A stretch of 12,327 nt of DNA from CAKOSP01 sp964372145 (lineage in GTDB: Bacteria; Bacillota_I; Bacilli_A; RF39; UBA660), in assembly GCA_964372145.1 (NCBI GenBank), contig CAYJPM010000032.1, forward strand, positions 1-12,327, given 5' to 3'. Position numbers and translations under genes: made by a program. The notes under the pieces were generated by a model. The model ran no database searches. It saw nothing but the letters and a program-made list of their open reading frames with translations, and was not told the DNA's origin. Positions 6,747-12,327 of this stretch are shown piece after piece. The number at the start of each line of letters is the position of its first letter. The stretch's first letter is position 1.

Positions 6747-7082
6747 TAATTCTAATCTAACTTCTAAAGCGTCATCTCCACGGCGTTCAGCAAGTTTAAT
6801 AATTCTTGTGTATCCACCATTTCTATCAGCATATTTAGGAGCTAGTTCGTCAAATACTACTTTAACTACAGAACTATCATTATGTAAGAATGCTAAAGCA
6901 TTTCTTCTTGAAACTAAAGTTCCTCTTTTACCTAAAGTAATCATTTTTTCAACAAATTTACGTACTTCTTTAGCTCTTGCTTCAGTAGTAACAACATAAC
7001 CGTTAGTTAAAACTGTTTTAGTAAGACCTGCTAAAATACTTCTTCTAATTCTTGTTTCTCTTCCTAATTTTCTATAAGCCAT
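6741..7082 (-). CDS. rplQ: 50S ribosomal protein L17
   Basis: L17 is a large-subunit protein that lies near the exit of the peptide tunnel. The 113 residues are close to the usual bacterial core length. The family pattern is complete: MAYRKLGR at the start, VVTTEARAKEVRKFVEKMIT (residues 30-49), LGKRGTLVSRR (50-60), and the C-terminal GGYTRIIKLAERRGD block (89-103). It begins 3 bases after rpoA, with its GGAG Shine-Dalgarno sequence (complement of 7089-7092) inside the last codons of rpoA, the usual alpha-operon arrangement. The stop lies inside the operon terminator. Confidence 0.97.
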   Translation of the reverse strand: MAYRKLGRETRIRRSILAGLTKTVLTNGYVVTTEARAKEVRKFVEKMITLGKRGTLVSRRNALAFLHNDSSVVKVVFDELAPKYADRNGGYTRIIKLAERRGDDALEVRLELV

Positions 7083-7085
7083 TTT

Positions 7086-8030
7086 CTACTCCTTAAATGT
7101 AAGTCCTAATTCAGCAACTTTATCAATAACTTCTTTTAAAGATTTCTTTCCTAAGTTTCTTATTTTAGTAACTTCTATTTCTTTTTTATCAACTAAATCT
7201 TGAATAGTATGAACTCCTGCTCTTTTTAAACAATTAAATGCACGAACTGAGAATTCAACTTCTTCTATTGGTGTTTCTAATTTTTTAGCAATTGTATCTA
7301 CTTTTTTCTCTTGCATTAATCCTGTTAAATTACTAATTTCATTTAAATTAGCAACTATTTCAAAATGTTCAATTAAAATTCTAGCAGATAAAGCCATTGC
7401 TTCTTCTGGAGTAACACTACCATTAGTAGTAACTTCCATAATTAATTTATCATAATTTTCATTTTGTCCAACACGAGTATCAATTACTTCGTATTTAACA
7501 AGTTCAATTGGTGAATATGAAGAATCTATTGCAATAACTCCAACTTTAACTTCACCTAATAATTCTTTGTTTGTAGCTGCATCAACATATCCACGACCAT
7601 TTTCAACAGTCATTTCCATATCGATTTTTCCACCTTCAACTAAGTTACAAATAACTAAATCTGGATTAACAATTTCTATTTCAGCATCTTTTTCAATATC
7701 TCCAGCAGTAACTACTCCAGCTTTATTAGCAACAAGTCTAATAACTTTTGAAGTATTTGAATAATTTTTAACTACTAATTTTTTTAAAGATAAAACTATA
7801 GCAGTAACGTCTTCAACTACGCCTTCAATTTTTTGAAACTCATGCATAACACCATCAATTTTAACACTAGTAACAGCGCTACCAGGTAAACTAGATAACA
7901 TTACTCTTCTTAATGCATTCCCTATTGTTGTACCAAAACCTCTTTCTAGAGGATCAAGTTCAAATTTAGCAAAACTATTACTTTCCATAGCTTCAACTAT
8001 TTTATAATCTGGTTTTTCAAATTTAATCAT
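7086..8030 (-). CDS. rpoA: DNA-directed RNA polymerase subunit alpha
   Basis: Alpha forms the dimer on which RNA polymerase assembles and contacts UP elements and activators. The 314 residues are normal length. The N-terminal assembly domain (about 1-228) contains GFGTTIGNALRRVMLSSLPG (31-50) and the DGVMHEF segment (59-65). A linker of roughly 15-20 residues leads to the C-terminal domain (about 250-314), which has SVRAFNCLKRAGVHT (261-275) and NLGKKSLKEV (292-301), the two helix-hairpin stretches that hold the DNA-contacting Arg and Asn (Arg263 and Asn266, equivalent to E. coli Arg265 and Asn268). An AAAGGAG Shine-Dalgarno sequence precedes the ATG. It follows rpsK after 19 bases. Confidence 0.98.
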   Translation of the reverse strand: MIKFEKPDYKIVEAMESNSFAKFELDPLERGFGTTIGNALRRVMLSSLPGSAVTSVKIDGVMHEFQKIEGVVEDVTAIVLSLKKLVVKNYSNTSKVIRLVANKAGVVTAGDIEKDAEIEIVNPDLVICNLVEGGKIDMEMTVENGRGYVDAATNKELLGEVKVGVIAIDSSYSPIELVKYEVIDTRVGQNENYDKLIMEVTTNGSVTPEEAMALSARILIEHFEIVANLNEISNLTGLMQEKKVDTIAKKLETPIEEVEFSVRAFNCLKRAGVHTIQDLVDKKEIEVTKIRNLGKKSLKEVIDKVAELGLTFKE

Positions 8031-8049
8031 ATTTTATTCTCCTTTATAA

Positions 8050-8433
8050 TTATTTTCTTGGTCTTTTTGGTGGACGACATCCGTTATGAGGTACTGGTGT
8101 TTCATCAATAATTGATAAAATTTCTAAACCTGCAGTTTGAAGTGATCTTATTGCATTTTCTCTACCAGGTCCTAAACCTTTAACAAATACATCTACTTTT
8201 TTAATTCCGAATTCAACTGCTGAATTAGCAGCAGCTTCTGCTGTCATACCTGCAGCAAAAGGAGTTTTCTTTTTACTACTTTTGTAACCTATTCTACCAG
8301 CAGAAGACCATGTAACAACATTTCCTTCTTTATCAGTAATAGTTACAATAGTATTATTGTATGTTGAATGGATATGAGCTTGTGCTTCAGTTATAATTTT
8401 TTTAACTTTCTTTTTTCTTCTATTATATGCCAT
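8050..8433 (-). CDS. rpsK: 30S ribosomal protein S11
   Basis: S11 sits on the platform of the small subunit and helps shape the mRNA exit region. The 127 residues are of standard length. A basic N-terminal tail (residues 1-14) precedes AHIHSTYNNTIVTITD (18-33), the Gly- and Ala-rich AAGMTAEAAANSAVE stretch follows, then KGLGPGRENAIRSL, and the protein ends with TPVPHNGCRPPKRPRK, the highly conserved C-terminus. It starts 3 bases after rpsM. Confidence 0.98.
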   Translation of the reverse strand: MAYNRRKKKVKKIITEAQAHIHSTYNNTIVTITDKEGNVVTWSSAGRIGYKSSKKKTPFAAGMTAEAAANSAVEFGIKKVDVFVKGLGPGRENAIRSLQTAGLEILSIIDETPVPHNGCRPPKRPRK

Positions 8434-8436
8434 ACT

Positions 8437-8787
8437 CTATTTACCTACTTTCCAACCTTTTTGAGTTTTAGCATTTCTACTAGTTCTTTGTCCTCTTACT
8501 GGTAAACCTTTTTTATGTCTAGTTCCTTCATAACAATTGATTTCCATTTTTCCTTTGATACTTAATTGAACATCTCTTCTTAAGTCACCTTCAACAGTTG
8601 CTTTTTCAACTTCACGACGAAGTGCGTTAACTTCATCATCAGTCAAGTCTTTAATTTTTTTAGATGGATCAACTTTTGCATCTTCACAAATTGTGTTTGC
8701 TAAATTTCTACCTATACCATATATAGCAGTTAATCCTATACATGTATGTTTATTTCCTGGTAGTTCAATATTTTTAATTCTTGCCAT
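8437..8787 (-). CDS. rpsM: 30S ribosomal protein S13
   Basis: S13 lies in the head of the small subunit, contacts S19 and the P-site tRNA, and forms intersubunit bridges. Features include MARI at the start, GLTAIYGIGRNLANTI (residues 18-33) forming the helix-turn-helix-like part, EGDLRRDVQLSIK, and the RHKKGLPVRGQRT block near the C-terminus. The protein is 116 residues, a few shorter than many relatives. Its tail reads NAKTQKGWKVGK where most bacteria have NARTRKG followed by basic residues, so the last residues, which reach the tRNA, differ. The Shine-Dalgarno sequence overlaps the rpmJ stop codon. Confidence 0.97.
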   Translation of the reverse strand: MARIKNIELPGNKHTCIGLTAIYGIGRNLANTICEDAKVDPSKKIKDLTDDEVNALRREVEKATVEGDLRRDVQLSIKGKMEINCYEGTRHKKGLPVRGQRTSRNAKTQKGWKVGK

Positions 8788-8796
8788 TATTTTCTC

Positions 8797-8910
8797 CTAT
8801 CCTTGTCTTTGTTTATGTTTAGGGTTATCACAAATAACCATAACTTTACCTTTTCTTCTTATAACTTTACATTTTTTACATATTTTTTTAACTGATGGTC
8901 TAACTTTCAT
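8797..8910 (-). CDS. rpmJ: 50S ribosomal protein L36
   Basis: A 37-residue gene between infA and rpsM, its classical place. The translation begins MKVRPSVKKICKKCKVI and ends KHKQRQG. Cys11, Cys14, Cys27 and His32 form the zinc ribbon of the metal-binding (C+) form of L36, so no zinc-free paralogue is needed to explain it. A GGAGGT Shine-Dalgarno sequence lies upstream of the ATG at 8908-8910. The stop is TAG at 8797-8799. Confidence 0.97.
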   Translation of the reverse strand: MKVRPSVKKICKKCKVIRRKGKVMVICDNPKHKQRQG

Positions 8911-8922
8911 AAATTACCTCCA

Positions 8923-9207
8923 TTATCTTTTATTCCATGTTATTCGCCCACGTTTTAAGTCATATGGCGTTAATTCTACTGTAACTTTATCGCCCGGTAA
9001 AATACGTATATTATTTACGCGCATTTTACCAGAAACGTGAGCATTTACAATATGGCCATTTTGAAGTTCAACGATGAATTCACCATTTTTAGTTTCTAAA
9101 ACTTTTCCTTCAAATTCTAATTTGTTACTATTTGTTTTATCTACTGGTTTATCATTAGATCTAGGAACAAATTTTTTACTTCTATTACCCTTAATTATAT
9201 CTTTCAC
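8923..9207 (-). CDS. infA: Translation initiation factor IF-1 with N-terminal extension
   Basis: IF-1 binds the ribosomal A site during initiation. The S1-like OB fold is clear in residues 29-94: FEGKVLE, ELQNGHIVNAHVSGKMRVNN and IRILPGDKVTVELTPYDLKR, ending RGRITWNKR. The canonical bacterial protein is about 72 residues; here 94 are encoded, because about 23 basic and polar residues (Lys/Asn/Asp/Ser-rich) precede the domain. The only standard start codon in the frame is the GTG at 9205-9207, which overlaps the map stop as GTGA. No ATG, GTG or TTG occurs between it and the domain, and upstream of it there is no start before a stop. The nearest Shine-Dalgarno-like GGGAG (9209-9213) is only one base away, poorly spaced, so start efficiency may depend on coupling to map. 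Confidence 0.93.
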   Translation of the reverse strand: MKDIIKGNRSKKFVPRSNDKPVDKTNSNKLEFEGKVLETKNGEFIVELQNGHIVNAHVSGKMRVNNIRILPGDKVTVELTPYDLKRGRITWNKR

Positions 9208-9947
9208 TCTCCCGTCAAAATTTGATATCCTTCTTTTGTAATAAGTATTGTGTGTTCAAAATGTGCAGATGGTTTTTCATCATCTGTTTTTATTGTCCAA
9301 TTATCTTCAGTCATATAGATATATTTTTTACCTAAATTAATCATCGGTTCAACCGCGATTACCATACCTTCTTTTAACACAGTCTTTTCGCCTGCATTAT
9401 AATTAGGAACATCTGGATCTTCATGTAAATTTTTACCTACACCGTGACCTACTAATTCTTCAATAACACTTAAACCTTTTTTATGAACAAAATTTTCAAT
9501 TGCTTTTCCAATTTCATTTACACAAACACCATCTTTTACTACTTTTAATCCTTCGTAAAGACTTTGTTTTGTATTTAAAACTAATTCTTCAATATCTTTA
9601 GATACATTACCAACTATATGAGTGTTTGCTGAATCAGAATGATATCCTTTATAACAAACTCCAATATCTATTGATATTATATCACCATCTTTTAGTTTTC
9701 TATTAGATGGTATTCCATGAACAACCTCATCATTTACTGAAGCACATATACTACCAGGAAACCCTTGATAATTTAGAAATGAAGGAGTACAATTATTACT
9801 TATTATATAATCGTACGCCAACTTATCTAACTCTTTAGTAGTAATCCCTACTTTTATATTTTCTTCAATTAATTTATGAGTCTGATAATTTATTTTACCA
9901 GCATGTTTCATTAATTTTATTTCATCTTTAGTTTTAATACTAATCAT
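9204..9947 (-). CDS. map: Methionine aminopeptidase, type I
   Basis: Removes the N-terminal methionine of new proteins in the cytoplasm. The 247 residues form a single pita-bread catalytic domain, without the zinc-finger or SH3-binding extension of larger types. The five metal ligands are recognisable: Asp94 in SIDIGV, Asp105 in YHSDSA, His168 in ELVGHGVG, Glu200 in VIAVEPM and Glu231 in FEHTILIT. His78 (VVHGIP) and His175 are the other active-site histidines. It overlaps adk by 8 bases and has a GGAG Shine-Dalgarno sequence about 10 bases before the ATG at 9945-9947. It stops with TGA, overlapping infA. Confidence 0.97.
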   Translation of the reverse strand: MISIKTKDEIKLMKHAGKINYQTHKLIEENIKVGITTKELDKLAYDYIISNNCTPSFLNYQGFPGSICASVNDEVVHGIPSNRKLKDGDIISIDIGVCYKGYHSDSANTHIVGNVSKDIEELVLNTKQSLYEGLKVVKDGVCVNEIGKAIENFVHKKGLSVIEELVGHGVGKNLHEDPDVPNYNAGEKTVLKEGMVIAVEPMINLGKKYIYMTEDNWTIKTDDEKPSAHFEHTILITKEGYQILTGE

Positions 9948-10590
9948 TTATATAATTCTCCAATTCTTCAAATGCATCCTTTGGATCATCATAATTAGAT
10001 CTAACACTAGCTATTTTATAAATAGATTTATAATAATCTATTATAGGTTTAGTTTTCTCTAAATATTCTGCAAATCTTTTATAAAAATGTTCTTCAGTAT
10101 CATCTGTTCTAACAAATAACTCTTTACCACATTCATCACAAATGTTATCAACACTTGGTTTTAAATCTTCAAAATACTTATTGTAACTTTTTCCACAAGA
10201 ACAAGTTAATCTTCCTAATGTTCTTTTCATAGCTGTATCTTTATCAACATCTAAAAATATCACTTTATAATTATTTATGTTTAATTCTTCTAATATCTTA
10301 GTTAACTCTTTAGCTTGAACCATAGTTCTAGGAAAACCATCTAATATAAATAGTTTTCCTTTAATACTATCGAACTTACTTTTAAGTATAGATATTATAA
10401 TTTCATCACTTACTAATCCACCATTTTTAATAGTATTTTTCACATCTTCTGCTAATAAAGGATTATTTTGAACTTCGTCCCTTAAAATATTTCCTGTTGA
10501 TAAATGTACATAATTATATTTTTTTTCCAAAAATTTACTTTGTGTACCCTTACCAGCAGCAGGAGGTGCAATAAATATTATATTATTCAT
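9940..10590 (-). CDS. adk: Adenylate kinase with zinc-type LID and atypical P-loop
   Basis: Interconverts AMP and ATP with ADP, setting adenylate balance. The 216 residues make a long-form enzyme. The AMP-binding region (about 31-60), LDGFPRT (83-89), and the LID segment (about 125-165) are clear. The LID holds Cys130, Cys132, Cys151 and Cys154, which fit a structural zinc site of Gram-positive enzymes, although the first pair is spaced Cys-x-Cys rather than the usual Cys-x-x-Cys. The P-loop reads A-P-P-A-A-G-K-G-T (residues 8-16); the two glycines normally at positions 8 and 11 of this loop are both Ala, while Gly13, Lys14 and Thr16 remain. The start overlaps the secY stop as ATGA. The product is surely adenylate kinase; whether these changes alter activity is unknown. 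Confidence 0.95.
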   Translation of the reverse strand: MNNIIFIAPPAAGKGTQSKFLEKKYNYVHLSTGNILRDEVQNNPLLAEDVKNTIKNGGLVSDEIIISILKSKFDSIKGKLFILDGFPRTMVQAKELTKILEELNINNYKVIFLDVDKDTAMKRTLGRLTCSCGKSYNKYFEDLKPSVDNICDECGKELFVRTDDTEEHFYKRFAEYLEKTKPIIDYYKSIYKIASVRSNYDDPKDAFEELENYIND

Positions 10591-11849
10591 TTTAATCTCT
10601 TCCTTTTAGAAGAATAACTTCTACTAACTAAACTACTTTCAATTTGTTTATATGTTTCTATAGCAACACCAACAACAATTAAGATACCAGTTCCACCTAT
10701 TGATACTTCAGGTGGTAAATCAGTAAGCATTGATACCATAACTGGTATACCAGCTAAGATAACTAAGAATAAACTACCTACTAAAGTTAATTTACTCATT
10801 ACTTTACTTATATAATTAGAAGTATCAGTACCAGGTCTTATACCAGGTATATATCCACCTCTATTATTTAAATTTTTACTCATATCTTCAGGATTCATAG
10901 CCATAAATGTATATACATATGCAAATAAGAATATGAATACAATATAAAGGATAAATCCAGTAGGTGATGTATAAGCTATATAATTTTCAACAAATTTAAT
11001 AGCAGATTCATTTCCAATTAATTCAACTATAGTAGCTGGTACAGTTGTTATTATTGATGCAAAAATTACGGGAATAACACCAGCAGAGTTAATTTTAATT
11101 GGTAAAAAGTTTTGATTGTTTGACATCGCACTTGCAGAACGATTAGCATATTGCACAGCAATACGTCTTTCAGCAAGTGTAATCCATATAATACCAACAA
11201 TAATTAGTATATATGCAAGAATAAACGTTGCAAACATTGATATACCAAATGCACTAGCTGAATTTGCTACGATTAATGCATCGTAAGCACCAGTAAATAC
11301 CATTGGCATACTTTGAATAATACCTGCCATTATAAGCATTGATTGACCATTACCTATTCCTTTTTTAGTAATTTGATCACCCATCCATAAACAAAATGCA
11401 GTACCAGCTGTCATAACTAACACTGTTTTAAGCATATCGATTGTATGAGCACCTTCCATAAAGAATATAGCCATCATATATGATTGTAAAAAAGCAAGTA
11501 ATATTCCAACATATCTAGTTATTCTATTAATTTTTTGTTTTCCTACATAACCTTGTTCTTTTAATTCCTTAAAGTAAGGAATTACATCCATTTGCAAAAT
11601 TTGCATAATGATTGAAGCGGTAATATAAGGAGAAACACCCAAAGCAAATATTGAAAATGTTTGAAGTCCTCCACCACTCATTAAGTTAAAGATTTCTAAA
11701 AATCCTAACCCAGATGTAATTTCTTTAGCCCAAGGTATTGTTATAGTAGTACCTAAACAAAATATACCTAGATAAATTAATGTTATTAATATTCTTTTCC
11801 TTAAATCAGAATTAGATTTATTAAAAAGTCCGGAAAAGCCTTTGAACAT
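10587..11849 (-). CDS. secY: Protein translocase subunit SecY
   Basis: SecY is the pore of the Sec translocon in the cytoplasmic membrane. The 420 residues match the usual ten-helix channel. Family segments include the pore and plug region GGGLQTFSIFALGVSPYITA (59-78), the cytosolic loop AERRIAVQYANR (226-237) used by ribosomes and SecA, GGYIPGIRPG (331-340), GGTGILIVVGVA (385-396) and a basic C-terminal tail. The ATG at 11847-11849 follows the rplO stop by one base, with an AGGTGA Shine-Dalgarno sequence inside rplO. The TGA stop overlaps adk. This TGA used as stop helps fix the genetic code as standard. Confidence 0.98.
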   Translation of the reverse strand: MFKGFSGLFNKSNSDLRKRILITLIYLGIFCLGTTITIPWAKEITSGLGFLEIFNLMSGGGLQTFSIFALGVSPYITASIIMQILQMDVIPYFKELKEQGYVGKQKINRITRYVGILLAFLQSYMMAIFFMEGAHTIDMLKTVLVMTAGTAFCLWMGDQITKKGIGNGQSMLIMAGIIQSMPMVFTGAYDALIVANSASAFGISMFATFILAYILIIVGIIWITLAERRIAVQYANRSASAMSNNQNFLPIKINSAGVIPVIFASIITTVPATIVELIGNESAIKFVENYIAYTSPTGFILYIVFIFLFAYVYTFMAMNPEDMSKNLNNRGGYIPGIRPGTDTSNYISKVMSKLTLVGSLFLVILAGIPVMVSMLTDLPPEVSIGGTGILIVVGVAIETYKQIESSLVSRSYSSKRKRLK

Positions 11850-11850
11850 A

Positions 11851-12294
11851 TTAGATCACCTCAGTTTTTCCGCCTGCAGCTTCAATTTTAGTAATAGCAC
11901 TTGAAGAAAATCTATTAGCTTTAACAGTTAATTTCATTTCTAAAGTTCCATCTCCTAAAACCTTAATACCACAAAGTTCCTTTTTAATTATTCCTCTTTC
12001 TCTTAATATTTCAGGAGTAACAGTGTCTCCATCTTTAAAGAATGTATTTAAATCACTTAAATTAATAGTTGCGTATTTAGTTTCAAAACGTTTATTGTTA
12101 AATCCACGTTTTGGTAATCTTCTAAATAAAGGTGTTTGACCCCCTTGGAACCAAACTGGAACTCCTCCACCACTTCTGGCTTTTTGTCCTTTTTCTCCTC
12201 TAGTTGAAGTTTTACCCATACCTGAACCTGGTCCACGACCAACTCTTTTAATTGATTTAGTTTCTTTTGATTTCGGTAAATTTTCTAATATCAT
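11851..12294 (-). CDS. rplO: 50S ribosomal protein L15
   Basis: L15 is a late-assembling large-subunit protein. The N-terminal extended part is diagnostic: KRVGRGPGSGMGKTSTRGEK (residues 16-35), then GQKARSGGGV and FQGGQTPLFRRLPKRGF. The globular C-terminal half runs from about residue 75 and ends TEVI. Although an in-frame TTG lies at 12307-12309, the ATG at 12292-12294 is chosen (147 residues) because it gives the usual length, has GAGG nine bases upstream (complement of 12304-12307), and follows the preceding gene's stop by one base. The frame is also open further upstream to the window edge, but that stretch overlaps the rpmD end. Confidence 0.95.
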   Translation of the reverse strand: MILENLPKSKETKSIKRVGRGPGSGMGKTSTRGEKGQKARSGGGVPVWFQGGQTPLFRRLPKRGFNNKRFETKYATINLSDLNTFFKDGDTVTPEILRERGIIKKELCGIKVLGDGTLEMKLTVKANRFSSSAITKIEAAGGKTEVI

Positions 12295-12295
12295 A

Positions 12296-12327
12296 TTATA
12301 AATCCTCAACTTTCTTACAACGAAGTT
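12296..12327 (-). CDS. rpmD: C-terminal end of ribosomal protein L30 (partial)
   Basis: In the frame ending with TAA at 12296-12298, the last nine residues read Leu-Arg-Cys-Lys-Lys-Val-Glu-Asp-Leu. rpmD normally lies directly before rplO in the spc operon, and a KVE-type C-terminus suits L30. The fragment is too short for recognition on its own; the call rests mostly on position and on the tight one-base gap to the rplO ATG. Confidence 0.5.
   Translation of the reverse strand, partial: LRCKKVEDL

Noticed and set aside
6664..6999. 111-codon open frame on the plus strand over rplQ
   Set aside because: It lies antisense to the clear rplQ coding sequence and the 88-residue gene's promoter, and its product has no recognisable features.
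7567..7764. 65-codon plus-strand open frame over rpoA
   Set aside because: Antisense to conserved rpoA sequence.
8693..9040. 115-codon plus-strand open frame over rpsM, rpmJ and infA
   Set aside because: Antisense to three secure genes; a by-product of AT-rich codon use.
12057..12242. 61-codon minus-strand frame inside rplO
   Set aside because: Out-of-frame reading of the conserved rplO N-terminal half.
1..12327. parS palindromes near parAB
   Set aside because: I looked for the usual TGTTTCACGTGAAACA-type sequence and close variants and saw none; a motif scan would be needed to be sure.

Overview
This is a compact, AT-rich window in which every gene I can support lies on the minus strand, so it is read from high to low coordinates. 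Gene content and order point to a low-GC Firmicutes-type bacterium, plausibly one of the reduced, uncultured gut Bacilli/Mollicutes-like lineages. That placement is inferred, not proven. The standard bacterial code applies: secY and map end in TGA, and the tryptophans I checked are TGG, unlike Mycoplasma.

Right part (12327 to 6721): the end of the spc operon running into the alpha operon. The order is rpmD (last codons), rplO, secY, adk, map, infA, rpmJ, rpsM, rpsK, rpoA and rplQ. Genes overlap or sit a few bases apart, and several Shine-Dalgarno sites lie inside the preceding gene. The run ends at a hairpin terminator whose stem contains the rplQ stop codon. It supplies ribosomal proteins L15, L36, S13, S11 and L17, initiation factor IF-1, RNA polymerase alpha, the SecY channel, adenylate kinate activity (adk) and methionine aminopeptidase.

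Middle (6722 to 4711): two genes that appear to be separate transcription units, each with a TTGAAA-type promoter, a very short leader and a strong hairpin terminator. One encodes an unrecognised 88-residue protein. The other encodes a 523-residue membrane-anchored protein that should be extracellular.

Left part (4715 to 74): a tightly packed set, parA, parB, a DUF951 protein, an AbgT-family transporter and the ATPase ychF, with overlaps or an 18-base gap. ParA, ParB, DUF951 and YchF form a neighbourhood familiar from Firmicutes chromosomes near the origin; the AbgT transporter is an insertion into it. At the left edge a further membrane or secreted protein begins (73 to 1), with its own extended -10 promoter.

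No tRNA, rRNA, CRISPR, insertion sequence or obvious phage gene was seen. No gene-free stretch reaches 300 bases; the longest, 4628 to 4756, holds a terminator and the parA promoter. Most of the window is ordinary core genome. The least explained parts are the 88- and 523-residue proteins, the N-terminal extension on IF-1, and the altered P-loop and LID of adenylate kinase.
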